A stretch of DNA of 64,000 nucleotides from Epiperipatus broadwayi (GCA_028023455.1 JAQFVV010006208.1:4822963-4886962), one strand, 5' to 3'; numbered from the stretch's first letter, positions 32,232-45,039 are shown. The notes: generated by a model not told the origin, from the sequence alone. Made by a program: numbers and translations.

Positions 32232-32805
32232 GTTATAATGGATTTGAACTCAGACTTTCAAGCTCTACATCTATTCAATCCATCTTATACAATTGATACC
32301 CGTGATCACATATGTGTGAAAAAGATAAATGATCAATATATATATTTCATGCTGAACCAGAATTTATCAGTGCTCAGTCCATATTAAGATAGAAATCTTC
32401 AAACGTTAATGGACAGGCTTTACACTTCTTCACTCTCCAATTCTTCAACTATCCATATCATTGAAAATCTGACAATACTATTGGCATCAACAAGGGCTTT
32501 AAGCATTTCATCCTTAGATTTTCAATTAAATTGAGGGCTAAAAAGTTGGAGAGTGCAGAAGATGAAACCTGCTTATTAAAGATTGAAAATTTGCTATCTT
32601 TATATGGACTGAGCACTGACTGTATAAGGTGTGGAAGATGATGATATGGACCAACTGATGAATGCTGGCTCAGCTCAAAATATACTTATTGAAAATCATC
32701 TTTTTTTCATGTATGTAGTCATGTGCATCAGGTGTACAATATAGATTGGATAGGTGTAGAGAATTTGAAAGTCTGAGTTCAAGTCCCTTATAATTATATA
32801 ATAAT
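32232..32805. repeat. Family B long snap-back, two diverged copies
   Basis: The outer arms (GATTTGAACTCAGACTTTCA at 32241, GAAAGTCTGAGTTCAAGTC at 32769) and inner arms pair over most of 575 bases. The right copy retains CTGATGA at 32655-32661 with a partial stem II but AAAA for GAAA. The left copy lost its core by a deletion. Confidence 0.75.
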
Positions 32806-32809
32806 TAAA

Positions 32810-33900
32810 AATAGATGATTTAGTAAAATAACTTCTTTAAGAGCGTTATAAGCGCATAATTATTGATATTATATAATTATAAGTAAAATGACACCATCTT
32901 AAGTTTCAGACAAGCGTCTAATATAATTATTTTGCAATAATTGATTGAAAAATCCAAATTGAGCTTTCTGTTAGTCTTAAATGGAAGTGATGTGAGAAAT
33001 ATCCCAAGAAAAAGTTAAAGAAATACCATCAAACTTATTACGACTGAAAACAAACATTAATTCAAAGAATTATTATTAATTATGATTATTCATTTATGAA
33101 TTATGGAATATAAAAATGCTATTAAAAAGATAAAAATTTAAGCCACTAAAAAAATACACTTTCTAATACTAGAATAATTAAGTTAATGCAGAATGTAAGA
33201 AACTAACTCATACTTCTCATAATCTTTAAAATAATTTAGACAATTTTTTCCAACTAACTTTATTGACTAAATATATATAAAGTGTAGAGGAGTACAAGTT
33301 TTAATAATATAAAAAACTTTATATATTTTATATAAAAAAGGGGATATAAATATGTATGAACTAAACAAAATTAAAAATATATATACAAATTAATAAACAA
33401 TTCTCAAGTAATTACTTGTTTATAAAACAGATATATCACTTACTAAATATTTTTATGTATTTTTTAAGATATAAACAATTATAAATGGGAATATCCTTGT
33501 AATAATTCGAGGAAAAGGAACAGCCGTAACATAATCAGGTAACCAATTTAAATTGGTATTCAAGCTGAACTACATGATCAAGCAACCAACAATGTTTTTA
33601 TCTGTAATTGCTTAAAGATGATCCATTTTAGTCTCAATATGCACGATCTTATACAGATAGCAAATCAGACATTTTTTTATGAATAAGGAATTTGAAGATT
33701 CACAACATGTCTCATATCCTATCAACAATCTATCATTTTTCTTTAGTGATTATATATATATTAAATATTTTCGCATATTTATAAAGATGCAAATATTAAT
33801 ATGAAGTCCATTTTAATTGGGGATTATCTAATTACACTGCTGTTTCTTTTATTTATAATTCAATATTTATTTATTTATTTATTTCAAGTATATTCTTTAT
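32810..33900. other. AT-rich intron DNA, nothing recognised
   Basis: A TTTA microsatellite run lies near 33865-33885. No gene or shared repeat was recognised. Confidence 0.4.
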
Positions 33901-34079
33901 TTAAAAAAACCAAAACCTATATACACTTTTTACAAGTAATATTTATGATTTAACAATATGCTGTACAGAATATCTACTTTAGTTTATATTTATCATCGAA
34001 CACAAAAACTTCTATTACATCATTATATACCAATACTCTACAAATTATTACATTAGGGGGTTAATTCCTTATTTTGCAT

Positions 34080-37000
34080 ACTATTGGCATATAGCTACTT
34101 CATATTTTCTCTATATTTTTCTTAGATAGATATTTGAGACTGGTTAATATATTTGATCCAATCTTTATCAAGCTTCTTTATCCAATTATACTTTTTGTTA
34201 TCAAAAGTCATAGTACATCTTATGGACCATGTTCTTTTTAATGTATGTATTATTGTCATTGCATTATGCGAATTAAAATTCACAATGTATCTTTTCACTA
34301 TTTTCTTTAAATTTATTATTGGATTATGAAACCTGCGATTTTTGATATGCTGAAAAGCCTTACACTCTTCAAACAAATGTAACAAGCTTTTTTCCCTTAC
34401 TCTACATAACACGCAAATTGGTTCAAAGTTCATATGGAGCTTACTATTCAGCAGGGCCATTGTAGGAAGAACCCCATTTCAAAACCTAAACATAAATCTA
34501 ATGTATGATTGCAATGCACATATCAGTTGTAAATTCTTCAATATATTTTTTTATTAATAAGCCAGATAAAAACCCTTCTAGACATTTCACATTTTCACCT
34601 TTGTTTTTTATCTCCCTATATTTAACCCCTTCCAAACTGAACATGTTTAGCTTATCCTGTAAATCCATATACGCTATCCTCAGATCAGCAAAAAGGGATC
34701 TTTTTTCTTTTTCTATCTCATTGTAGACACTAATATCAATTAGTGGTGGGTTAAAACATTTACTTTTAACAATATTTATATATGTCTTAGCTTTGATAAA
34801 TAAGACATTCTTTTAGGTCGATCAAGTTAAGCCCACCTTTGTCAATAGGTAACTGTAATGTTGAAATTGAAATTAGTTTTGTTGCCTTACCCCAAATATA
34901 TTTCTTTGCTATAAGATAGATTTTATTTGTTGTATTATAAAGATCAACCCATGGGGCATAATAGTTCAAAATACCCATTGTAATAGCATTAAATACTCTA
35001 GCCGTGTAATTTCGTAGTTTTAATGAAGAGAAGTTATTTATCCTTGCGGCTATTTTATCAAAAATATAAGTTATTTAGATATCTATTAATTGAGATCTTT
35101 GACTTGTATAGTGGTATTTCTATAAATACTGTTGGTTTGGCAAGGAATTCACAGGACATTTTTTTCACAGTGGCTAATTGCCAAGTCACGGATTTTTCCA
35201 GTTGTATAAAAGAGCCTGTTTCATTTTTTTTTTTGAAATTAATTAAGTATGCTCATCACAACTTGGATATTATAGTCATTTTGAAAAATTATTATTAGAT
35301 CATCAATAAAAGCAACAACTCCTATTTTTATCCCAAGATGAGGTAAATAAATGTCTATGACCTTATTTTCTACTTCTTTTACTAGATGATCTAGATATAT
35401 GTAAAAAAAGCAATGCAGCAATGGTGAACCTTGGGGAATACCCTTACTTGGTATAAAGAACTCAGATTGCCTCATATAATTCTTAATTGAAATCCTGCTA
35501 TTACAAATGTAGTTTTCAATTGCATTTATTAATAGGCTATGTTCAGGTATTAATTCATATAAATTTTTAATCAAATATGACCAATTCACCAAATCAAACA
35601 CTGATCTAAAGTCAATCTTAACAGCATAATATTGAGTTAATTTCAGCTCTTTGGCATATTTTACCACCTCTTGAATTTTCATAGCTGCATTGATATCAGA
35701 TCTATCCTTGATTGCATGATGAACTTGCAATATTTTAGAGGAAACCAATGGATGAAGTCTTTTTAATAGTATCCTTGCTAGTATCTTTTGAGTCTATGTC
35801 TTCAATTGATATATGCCTTAGTTCTTCAATTGTTGGTGTTTGTATAGTTTTATCTTTCTTAATACTAAATAAGATCCTATCATTAATTAATGTATGGTCA
35901 TTTTATTCTTTGACAGCACCTTTGGAAAATTTCTACATTGGTTTTATTAGAGAATAATCTATTAGTTTATAAATTTTAGCTGAAATTGAATTGCTAGCCA
36001 TAATAATTTGTTTTTTTAAAGGTATAATTTCTTCTTGTATTTCTGGTTTAGTGATATATTCTTTTGTGGATTCCAACACTTCACTTTCATAATCTTCTAT
36101 ATACATTTTTTTTTTCACCAAATTTTTTTTTTAATATTATTACAGATATATTCATCAACTCTTATCCCCAACACAATATCATCATCATCTTTCTTAATAG
36201 AATCTATACCTTTTGTGTGATGTAAATAAACTTTATCATAATAAATCATTGGTCTAAATAGTTTATCTATGTTTGGTATTAATTTTCTAATCCCTATAGT
36301 TTGGGCTTCTTGTTGCATATTCATCTTGTAGTTTATCTATTAGTGAGAGGTTGGGGTTGTATTTTGATAGATATTTTAACATTTTTTGAATTTCTGCAAC
36401 TCTATTTTTCCATTTGATTTAGTGATAGTTTATGTTCACTTATTTTTCTACACTTATTTTTCTACATAATAGATAAATATCTTTTTCTATTTTATATCAT
36501 GCAATGGATGGACATAGGCTGGTATTCCGAATATAATAATTCAGTATAACTAATATGTTTGAGATATGATCAGTGTTAAATTGAAGTTCACACCCAATAT
36601 TTTTTCTCAAAGAAAAGATATTGATTTTGATCTTTTATATAATCATTGATTATTAGCTGAAAATGCAGATGACCAGAAAATACAACCATTGAGGTATTAA
36701 TTTTAAAACTCTTAATTTTGTTCCCAGAGATAAAAAAAAAAAAAAGAGATCAAAAGAGATTTATATTTTCTATTAAAGAAGGAAAAAGCATTATCAGCAA
36801 ATTTATCATACAAGGAGTATAACAAAATCTCTTGGATCTTTTTCTTCAGTGTGATTGATAAGTCTTTATAAATAGATCACCACCCAAGTACAATTATACA
36901 GGGTTTTTGTAACATCTTACCCTGAACAGCATAAATAACTTTAACAATATCACTTCCTTTGGCCACAAAATATACAGCAATTAAATAATGCATTTATTTT

Positions 37001-37860
37001 TGATATACAAAAGACATTACTGTATAATTTACCTGAAAACAAAACAACAATATTTGTATATTTTCTATAGATAAATTAACATTAATTAGGACAGCTACTC
37101 CCTGTGCTGACTTAATATTCACTTTATACAATACAGTGTTTTGTTGAGACAACTTGTCTATTATATACATTGGCATATTAAGATTAATCTTAGTTACTTA
37201 TAGTATTAATATCTATTTTTGTTCAGACAGATAATCAACAACTTTTTCCACTTTATTTGGGCCATTTATACCCCTTATATTCAGTGTTATTATAGTAAGA
37301 ATGTTATACATTATTCATTATTCAGTAGTTGATCTAAGTTTTCTTCACAATCTGTTATATCAACTTCTATTTGATTCACTATTGCAAGACCATCATTTGT
37401 ATATTTATATACACTGCTATTATTCACAACGTGGATGATTGAGCTATTTTCTGATTCTTTACTACTTTTAGTTTCATTTTTTCTAATTAGATTAATATTT
37501 TATTATCTACATTAACAGTTGGTTACTAAAAATTTTTTGGTGCCCATTTGATCATCTTCTTTTTCATCTGCATCATTCACTACTACAATTTCCGAAATGA
37601 CATTATCTTGCATATTGCATTCATCTATCAATTGTTGCTCAATTTCACTTTCTACATTGCCTTTATTAATTTGATTTGTCACAATATTAGCCCAAGTTCT
37701 TTTTTCCTCAGTATTACTTATAAGTTCATTTCTATTGAATTTATTACAGTTAGGATAGATACCAGCCTCACACATTGCTGTTATGTGACCAACCCTATTG
37801 CACCTGAAACAATCCTAGGATCCCATATTCCAGTCTGATATTCTACCACTGCAATTAACC
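34080..37860 (-). mobile_element. L1/Tx1-like LINE with ORF1 zinc knuckle, endonuclease, RT and C-terminal zinc finger
   Basis: Read on the minus strand: an ORF1 end with a CCHC knuckle CFRCNRVGHITAMC near 37800 and an acidic tail (37775-37512); an AP-endonuclease start TIITLNIRGINGPNKVEKVV near 37290 and GVAVLINVNL near 37090; then RT with KIDFRSVFDLVNW (motif A), KGIPQGSPLL (motif B) and FIDDLIIIF (motif C) within 35748-35239; KGGLNLIDLKECL near 34830; and a C-terminal CVLCRVREKSLLHLFEEC finger near 34400. RT aspartates are intact, but stops and frameshifts break both ORFs. The combination of APE-type endonuclease and CCHC ORF1 suits the L1/Tx1 group. The 5' end is not defined. Confidence 0.85.
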
Positions 37861-37881
37861 ATATAGATCCATATTTACAAT

Positions 37882-38047
37882 ATTAATATCATCTATGTTC
37901 TTTATTACTTTTTATAATGCTTTTTTACAACCCACTATGATGTTTTCGATTGCTAGTTCTGAAGAAGATTGTTGGGGTAATTAAAACTGTCATAGTGGGT
38001 TGTAAAAAAACATTGTAAAAAATAATAAAGAACATAGATGATATTAA
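37882..38047. repeat. Family E snap-back with hammerhead-like tip
   Basis: Arms ATTAATATCATCTATGTTC... and its complement end the palindrome, with CAACCCACTATGA / TCATAGTGGGTTG inside. The tip carries TTCTGAAGAAGATTGTTGGG then GTAATTAAAAC, a decayed form of the CTGAAGA-hairpin-GAAAC motif. It overlaps the 5' flank of the LINE. Confidence 0.75.
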
Positions 38048-38210
38048 TTTTGTATGGATTTGACAATGCAATAAGTTATAATACTTCATAAAGTAGATCA
38101 ATATTTCACAACATCTAGTTTCTAAATATTTGCTCAGATTGGTAGTTTAAAATTATAACTTTTCACATTATAATTATCCTTATTGAAATAAAAATAGCAT
38201 ATATAATTTA

Positions 38211-38285
38211 TTGCTAGAATCGAATTCTGGGATCTCCCGATTCCAAGTCGGCTGATTTATCAACTATGCCAAATTGTGTAGAGTC
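38211..38285 (-). mobile_element. tRNA-like sequence of another type
   Basis: On the minus strand: TTGGCATAGTTGATAAATC (box A region), stem CCGA with TCGG around CTTGGAA, then an ATTCGATTC box B-like arm. It fits a cloverleaf only loosely and lacks a clean acceptor stem. A tRNA pseudogene or SINE head is likely, not a functional tRNA. Confidence 0.5.
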
Positions 38286-38289
38286 TTAT

Positions 38290-38950
38290 TAAAATAAACT
38301 ATTCAATTTCTGTAATGCTTTGGATGACCTCTTATGATATATTAATTTGTTATGCATTGAATAGATGAGAAACTGCATTTCCTATCGGAAGTAATTTCTA
38401 TAGTTATTTGGGTTAAATTTGTATTGGTTCCAATGACTTTTATTTTCTTATTAATTTAATTTACCGTGGAATATTTTCCTGCTCGAGCTAACATTAAGTG
38501 AATTTTTGGGTTAAAAATTGTCAAACGCCTGTGGAAACATTTTTTATTCTTTCTGTTGGAAAAAAAAAAAAAAAAGATATTTATGAATCATTTACTTCTT
38601 ATCTTATCTAAGAAGATCAAAGCAAAAAAAAGTTCCTTAAAAAACCAAGTTTTAATTTCAGATTCTTGTATTTCTTCTTTGATCATTTTTAAAAGTAATA
38701 AAAACTAATTGCATTCCATGAAAAAGGCACAATTTTCTCATCCTTTGCAACGTCTAAAATGTTTCCACACACACATGCAAAGCTACAAATGTCATCAAAT
38801 TTATAAAAGAAATTCAAAAATAAAGTAACAGATAAATATCTAATCCAATTTATCCATTGATATAACAAAGAAACTAAAGGAAATAATTATGTGTACAGTA
38901 AATTGGTATCTAATAATAACATCTATACCATTTTGCCTATTTGTTTATTT
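38290..38950. other. AT-rich intron DNA, nothing recognised
   Basis: An A-run lies near 38560. No gene or shared repeat was seen. Confidence 0.4.
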
Positions 38951-38954
38951 TCCA

Positions 38955-39140
38955 AGTTATATAATTGTATATGTGTGTGGGAAATGATCTAAACCAACAG
39001 ATACATGCTGGTTCAGCACGAAATGCATATACCGGAGATCATTGATATTTTTCGCATGTATGGGGTCATGTGCATCAGTTGTATAAGATCGATTGGATAG
39101 ATGTGGAAAGTTTGAAAGTCTGAGTTTAAGTCTTTATAAT
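38955..39140 (+). repeat. Family B copy
   Basis: GTGTGTGGGAAATGATCT, a damaged CTGATGA (CAGATACA), then TGCTGGTTCAGCACGAAAT, the copy that best preserves the GCAC-GAAA junction, and the tail GAAAGTCTGAGTTTAAGTC. The core mutation makes this ribozyme inactive, but the copy informs the family consensus. Confidence 0.7.
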
Positions 39141-39349
39141 TAATTTAAGACATCATAATTTCAACATGATACAAACATAAGTATAATCAATTAAAAAGTT
39201 ATAAAGAGATAAGCAATCCCTTTTTTTTTATTTCCATAAATATTAATATCAATGCTTATATGTGAAGTTTTCAGACAGTTTTACGAAGAAGGCATTTGTT
39301 TCGATAGTAAAGTGTTTAGTTTGAAATAGTTTAAAAGCAAAAACAAGAG

Positions 39350-39640
39350 ACTCACCTTAATCTAAAGTATGCTAATGATTAAGGTATTTTTGTCATTCCA
39401 GAAGATGGTTTACAGAAACTTAATGATGTTTTGAATACAACTTAGAAAATTTTGTTTGGTAATTAATGTTCATAAAAAATCATCAATTCCTAGTATATTA
39501 GTGATGGAGGAAAAATCTTTAGCAACTTTTATTTCATTAGTTATTTGTTTGAGAATATTATTAGCATTTTAGGCAAAGCTGTAGAATAAATGTTATGTTG
39601 TCATAGAAGTCTTGTATTAAAGCACTAACCATCACATGAT
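39350..39640 (+). mobile_element. LINE reverse-transcriptase fragment
   Basis: One frame reads LNLKYAND...FVIPEDGLQK then LNDVLN, and after a break, MEEKSLATFISL and YLFENII. This fits the KYADD...GLQxLxDxV motif C to thumb region of a LINE RT, with the second catalytic Asp region altered (KYAND). It is short and broken. Confidence 0.55.
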
Positions 39641-39664
39641 CACCATCTCATACTAGCACATAAA

Positions 39665-39900
39665 TTGTTATTAAACAAGGCAAAACTCTCCATACAGTAG
39701 TGTCATCCTGTGCCAACTAGAGTAATCAATGAATGAGTAGGCACTAGATAGGGATTTTATGCACAAGCCTTCTGGCATTTATTGATTACTCTGGTTGGCA
39801 CAGGATGACACTACTGTATAGAGAGTTTTGCCTTGTTTAATAACAATTATGTGCTAGTATGAGATGGTGATCATGTGATGGTTAGTGATTTAACACCAAT
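39665..39900. repeat. Family A snap-back palindrome
   Basis: AACAAGGCAAAACTCTCCAT pairs with ATAGAGAGTTTTGCCTTGTT over arms of about 65 bases. Inner blocks include CATCCTGTGCCAACTAG and CTGGTTGGCACAGGATG. The hammerhead segment is missing from this palindrome. Confidence 0.8.
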
Positions 39901-39944
39901 CCTGCCTAATAGGATAGTGGTGGCTATGGTTGTTAATGAGCCAA

Positions 39945-40290
39945 AGACAGCAGAATATATGGGTGCTGAACTGAGTTCAGACCCATATGACTATATAAGC
40001 TATTGAGCTTAGATTGAAAATATTATTGTGTTTTCCTATTTCATTCTCATAGGTTTGTAGTTAACTAGAGATAAAAGGTGGCTGCTGGAGGGTTGCATTA
40101 GATCCTAAGATCTAGATGCAGTGCTCTCAGACCCAAGGCTCCTCATTGACGAAGGCCACAAGCCAGAAACTACTCTGGGGATATTGGATGAGTAGGCACT
40201 AGATAGGGATGTTATGCACAAGCCTTCTGGCATTTCATTGATTACTCTGGTTGGCACAGGGTGACACTACTGTATGGAGAGTTTTGCCTT
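39945..40290 (+). repeat. Family A longer unit with decayed hammerhead
   Basis: Starts with CTGAACTGAGTTCAGACCC, the module shared with family C. GATCCTAAGATCTAGATGC follows, then the hammerhead relic at 40140-40187 (TTGACGA for CTGATGA, intact AGGCCACAAGCCAGAAAC, CTC for GTC), then the outer end GCACAGGGTGACACTACTG. The relic is not expected to cleave. Confidence 0.75.
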
Positions 40291-40385
40291 AAAGGATTTT
40301 ATCATTGTAATGTAACTACTACAGTTAAAGTAGTTATATATAGACATCATTTTGCTCAATTTATTGTATGAAAGCAAGATGAGAA

Positions 40386-40463
40386 GTCAAAAGTGGCCTA
40401 GAGATTAGCGTAGCTGCTTTCCAAGCAGTTATCCCGGTTTTGCTTTCTGGCCTACGCTTTGAC
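40386..40463 (+). mobile_element. tRNA-like SINE
   Basis: Opens GTCAAAAGTGGCCTAGAG, has a CTGCTTTCCAAGCAG arm, a box B-like CGGTTTTGCTTTC, and closes CTACGCTTTGAC. A-rich tail follows. AAGATGAGAA before and AAGCTGAGAA after form an imperfect target duplication. Confidence 0.75.
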
Positions 40464-40739
40464 ATATATATAAAAAATAAGCTGAGAACACTTACTGGCA
40501 TAATAAAATTTAAAATATAATGAACTTTTCTTATACTGCTGTAATTTATATATATATATCTGTGCTTAAGTGCTCTCCTAAGAAAAGCTATTAATGAATG
40601 AGTATTTTTAAAGCTTAGCACCTTCGAGAGCGACGTATGTCCTCATATTCATAGCATTGAGATTTGCGTGATTGGTGTGTATATATGTATGCAGTAAATT
40701 TATATAAATATATGTAAATTATATTGGCCCTTTCTTCAA

Positions 40740-41140
40740 CAGGGAAAAGCAGGATTCTTTCCTATGCATGTCATTAGGGTTGTTGGCTATATACCACACC
40801 TCTTTAATATTTCACTTAGGGTCATTTCGCTTGATACATGTGATATTTGTGGCTATGAAATCAAGTGTATGGCCCATAGTGTTTTTTGATGATCGAGGAA
40901 GATAGGCTTATGTTCAGGATTGTTTGTGGTTCTTTTGTAAAGGTATTTGTGCTGAGAGGCTTGCACATGATTCACTATAATAGAGAGCGCTACATCCCGA
41001 CTGGACCTGGGTGCGTTCAGTTTTATATACAATGTGCAGAGGTTAATCATATGGTATCTGACCTTGGAATTATTATCAGTCTGTATAATGAACTGGAAAT
41101 ATTTCCTATAATGATACTTTGTAAGATTCTTTAAAATATG
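40740..41140. repeat. Diverged repeat related to 10000-10330
   Basis: Shares AGGATTCTTT and the CTATATACCA block with 10000-10100. Two overlapping open frames on opposite strands (40853-41050 and 40886-41134) have no domains. The type is unknown. Confidence 0.35.
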
Positions 41141-41149
41141 TTTGGCAAA

Positions 41150-41690
41150 TTATAAGATCAAGTGATACATTTTTCAATTTGCTTGATATAATGCTGTCGA
41201 ATCTATTATAAAAATAATTCTTCATTATATTGGATATCTAAACAGGACAAGTCAAAACATTCTTCTATAAAAATATTTTATGGTGAGTTTAAGAGTTTTA
41301 TGGGAGAAGCAAATCTTATTTACATTATTAAGAATATATCAGATATTTTAAATTAAGTGCAGTTTTATTGCTTTCATTGAGAGTATATTGCCAACAATAA
41401 AACATAATAAAGAATTAAAAATTATATAAGATGTTAACATTCAAAACACAATGTTTGATGAATAAGAAACTAAAAACTATACTGCAAGATATTGTACAAA
41501 CAGACCAAAATATTATCATATAATTTAGTGAACTCTGTATTTTTTTGTTGTCAATAAAAAACCTTGATATATATTAAAGCAATTAAAATATATCAAATTC
41601 TTTATTCGAGCATCATTATTTGAATGTTTAGCCTACTTATTTGGAGGATATTATAATCTATTTCTTTTTTGCATTGCTTAATTCAAATAA
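41150..41690. other. AT-rich intron DNA, nothing recognised
   Basis: No gene or shared repeat was seen. Confidence 0.4.
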
Positions 41691-41699
41691 TATCAATAT

Positions 41700-41850
41700 T
41701 AATCATTTTCTTTATTATTTCTACAATGCATTATACACTTATTTTATCAATAAAATGAATATTTATGTTTATTGATAGATCTGAAGAAGATTGCTGGAGC
41801 AATTGAAACCATTATTGATAAATAATGCAGTATAGAAGTAATAAAGAAAG
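41700..41850 (+). repeat. Family E fragment with hammerhead-like motif
   Basis: ATCTGAAGAAGATTGCTGG is followed by AGCAATTGAAACC near 41780-41812, giving the CTGAAGA, GATTGC hairpin and GAAAC order. Short flanking inverted blocks (TGCATTATACACTT / AATAATGCAGTATAGAAGT) suggest a decayed palindrome. Confidence 0.5.
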
Positions 41851-41869
41851 GGATTAATATTGATAATTT

Positions 41870-43560
41870 GGATGGTTTAATAATCATATTTTAGATACTG
41901 GCCAATTTTTTTATCCAGACAGTCAAGCTTTGTTTGAGATTTCTAGAAAATAAATTTATGTTTTTCTTTTCCTGATGAAAATTTTTGCAAACTTTTTTTT
42001 TATGTCTTTAAAATTCATGTACATTTATTTTCTAATATTTTAAATACAAAACAATTCAAAAGATGGCAGAAAAATCGAATAGGCAGTCTATCAAACTCTA
42101 TCAATGATGGGTACCCATTATAAATTTCGTACTTTGCAAGATTACTTTGAGAAAATATTACGATGATGTAAAAACTTGATTTTTTGGAAAATTTATGATT
42201 ATATTTGTAAAATCAAAAATAAATATTATTACATATTTATTTTTTATAGAATATATTCTTCTGAATATTAGTACTATAGAGATTATGAGTCGCGGGAAAC
42301 AGACCTATATATAGAAATGAGATCACTCAGCAGATTATTATAATATTTAGCAGTATCATAAAACTATAAAAAAAAATTTAAACATTTAAAGCACAAATTG
42401 ATAGATTTAGCAGTCATTAAAAATAATTCATTTAAATTTTTAAAACAAATGTCAAACAAAGAAGATTTCCCTTATTTTGCAAATTGAATCTGCTCCACAT
42501 GAAATTTGATGACATGACAGCATTTTATTTTGATCATAATTTAATTTTTAAAATAATTTCAAAAATCAAATGTGATTTTTAAAAATTTATTTAATTTCTA
42601 AACAAAAATATCTATGATAAATAATAATGGTTTAATATCAAAGTAAAAGTTGAAAGCTTAAATCTAGTGAGAACAAAGAAATCTGTCAGAATATTAGCTA
42701 AAAAATGAGAAAGTTAAAATTTTAAGAAAACTATTATTTTAATAAAAGAAAATCACAGAATAAGAATCTGGCTGAAGAACTTGAAATCATGCATTATTTT
42801 GTCTATATATATATTTCAGGGATAAAAGATTTTCAGTAAGCGCTTTCCTTATTTTCATATGTTTTCAAACTTGATGCTAATTTCAAAACTTAAATGCTCA
42901 TTTCTCATCCATTTATCACAAACAGAAAATTCATCTGACTTTTAATGAATGAACCATGACCTTTATTTTACTTAAAATAAATGAAAAAGATAAGAGAAAT
43001 GATCGTAAACTAACCCTCGGCAGAGTTACAATGAAAAATTGGAAGTTATTTAGATATAGGGACATTTTTAAAAAATAAAAATAAGATTTGTTCAAAATGT
43101 GTTTTCCATGACTCTATAAAAAGTTTTTTTTCAAACTGAAAAAGAATAAAAAAAAATATTGATGCTTTTTAATTGTAATATCAGTGGTTTTTGTTATAAA
43201 GAATAACAAGTGAATATTTGTTCAGATTCCATATGAACTCTCATTTGGAACACACACACACACATACAAAAAACAAGTTGAAATTGTTCTCTTTTGATCA
43301 TATTATAAAACATTCCAGTTCATTTTAAAAGCATATAATGTTTGGAAAAGTTGATAGCAATAATAGATCAGGTGGATGAACTCTGCCCTTACAATAAACA
43401 ATGTATCTTTGAGCAGATTAAAAAATCAAATAGATGACAGAATAATTTTGGAGAAGTGGTATTTATATGATTAGTAGGAGTCTTTGTCGAATTGTTAGCA
43501 GGCCCACAGTATAGTAGTATAAATTACTAGAGTCATTTAAATATAATATTAAACCACCAA
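41870..43560. other. AT-rich intron DNA, nothing recognised
   Basis: No gene, RNA or shared repeat was recognised in this 1.7-kb stretch apart from a short CA run near 43253. Confidence 0.4.
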
Positions 43561-43760
43561 ACATCACATGATCATTTCTTATCCTTGCTCATAACTATTA
43601 CTCACTGACAAAAGCCACAAGTTAGAAACTAGTCTGGGGATATTGGATGAGAAGGCACTAGATAGGGATTTTATGCACAAGCCTTCTGGCATCCATTAAT
43701 TATTCTGGCTTGCACTGAGTGGCACTACTGTATGGAGAGTTTTGCCTGTTTTATATTTAA
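43560..43760 (+). repeat. Family A copy with partly decayed hammerhead
   Basis: At 43598-43640 CTGACAA replaces CTGATGA, but AGCCACAAGTTAGAAACTAG, GTC and TGGGGA are kept. The outer end TGCACTGAGTGGCACTACTG and GGAGAGTTTTGCCTGTTTT follows. The left part is truncated. Confidence 0.75.
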
Positions 43761-44084
43761 TATTCCTTAAATCTGCTGAATACACCTTTTGATAATGTAC
43801 CTTATTGATGTTTTACTATTTTTTTTTTTTACTATACTTTCCTACATTTTATAAACACATCCAGTATTTAATTTATTTTCTTTATAAGTTTTCTTATATA
43901 TCTTCTTTTCATGCATAACTTTAATTCCAAAATATTTAATCAGAATGGTTATATAGATATGATATTCTAAATCTAAAATTATATGATTTTTTTTAAATAT
44001 TGTTTTATTGGTTATATAGTTAACACAATGAAAAATAAAGACCCATTGCAGAGCTAATTCCTTTTATATAGGACTATTAATCAT

Positions 44085-44410
44085 TAAAACTAGTCAACAT
44101 TTAGATAATCTCAATATCAATAACAATCAACAATCTCAAACTGTTGCCATGGCAACCTCCTTCTAACAATAAGGATAAAACTGCTAATTTTTAAATAGTA
44201 AAAAGTTAAATTATTTTCCATCCTTATTGTATTCTTTAGCTTGATACTTAATATTAAATAGACAATAGAGTAGCAGCTAGAGCATAAACTTCAATAATCA
44301 GTGATTACTAGATGCTTATTAAATCACTACTCTTAGATTGATATCAATAACAATCAACAATCTCAAACTGTTGTCATGGCAACCTCCATTTAGCAATAAG
44401 GATAAAACTT
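44085..44410 (-). repeat. Family D, two tandem units
   Basis: Two direct units about 190 bases apart share ATCAATAACAATCAACAATC and CTCAAACTGTTG. The first has CTGTTGCCATGGCAACC, a perfect GTTGCCATGGCAAC palindrome. The second has GTTGTCATGGCAAC. GTTNCC..GGNAAC is the form of an RFX X-box. Confidence 0.65.
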
Positions 44411-44689
44411 TACTCCCTAGCTTGTTAATTGCTAAATAGTAAGAATTTAAATAATTTTCCATCCTTTTGTATTCTTTAGTTAAGAATAGCTTGATATTCA
44501 ATATAAGATAGATAATATATATATAAATAACTTTATAGAAATACATATGTAAGAATGATACAATTATAAATAAAATAAAAGTAATCCATGTTGCTCGATA
44601 GGAACAGTTCTAGCATAAACTTGAATAATCAATGCTTACTATATGTATATTAAATTCCTACTTATATAGGTAATCTGAAGCATCTTGAT

Positions 44690-45020
44690 ATGGGAGTGTA
44701 AAACTATTAGTCTCTTCACTTTTAAGTCCACTATTTCCTTTACAAATTAATCTTCACAAAATCTTGCAATTTTCAATGAGCTAATATTATGATCTTTATA
44801 CTGAAATATATAAACTAACATAAAGTTGTGATCCCAAATCAAGATCTTTAGACTGACTTATAAAAGTGAGAATTTAGGTTAAGGATAGGACTTATGTTCT
44901 TATTTTTATAAAGTCACTATCTTGTGCTGAGGTTTGAAAAGTCCATCTATAGTCAAAAGAAAAAACATTGTTTGACTATTATAAACATTTAAGGTGCATA
45001 TGATAAATGTTAAAGTCTTT
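44690..45020 (+). repeat. Family I copy
   Basis: Direct relative of 4985-5260: TAAAGTCACTATCTTGTG, GAGGTTTGAAAAGTCC, TTGACTATTATAAACATTTA. The type is unknown. Confidence 0.5.
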
Positions 45021-45039
45021 TACTAAAAGTATTTATATT

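Noticed and set aside
38211-38285. Functional tRNA-Pro gene
   Set aside because: Anticodon arm is plausible but the acceptor stem does not pair; treated as tRNA-like only.
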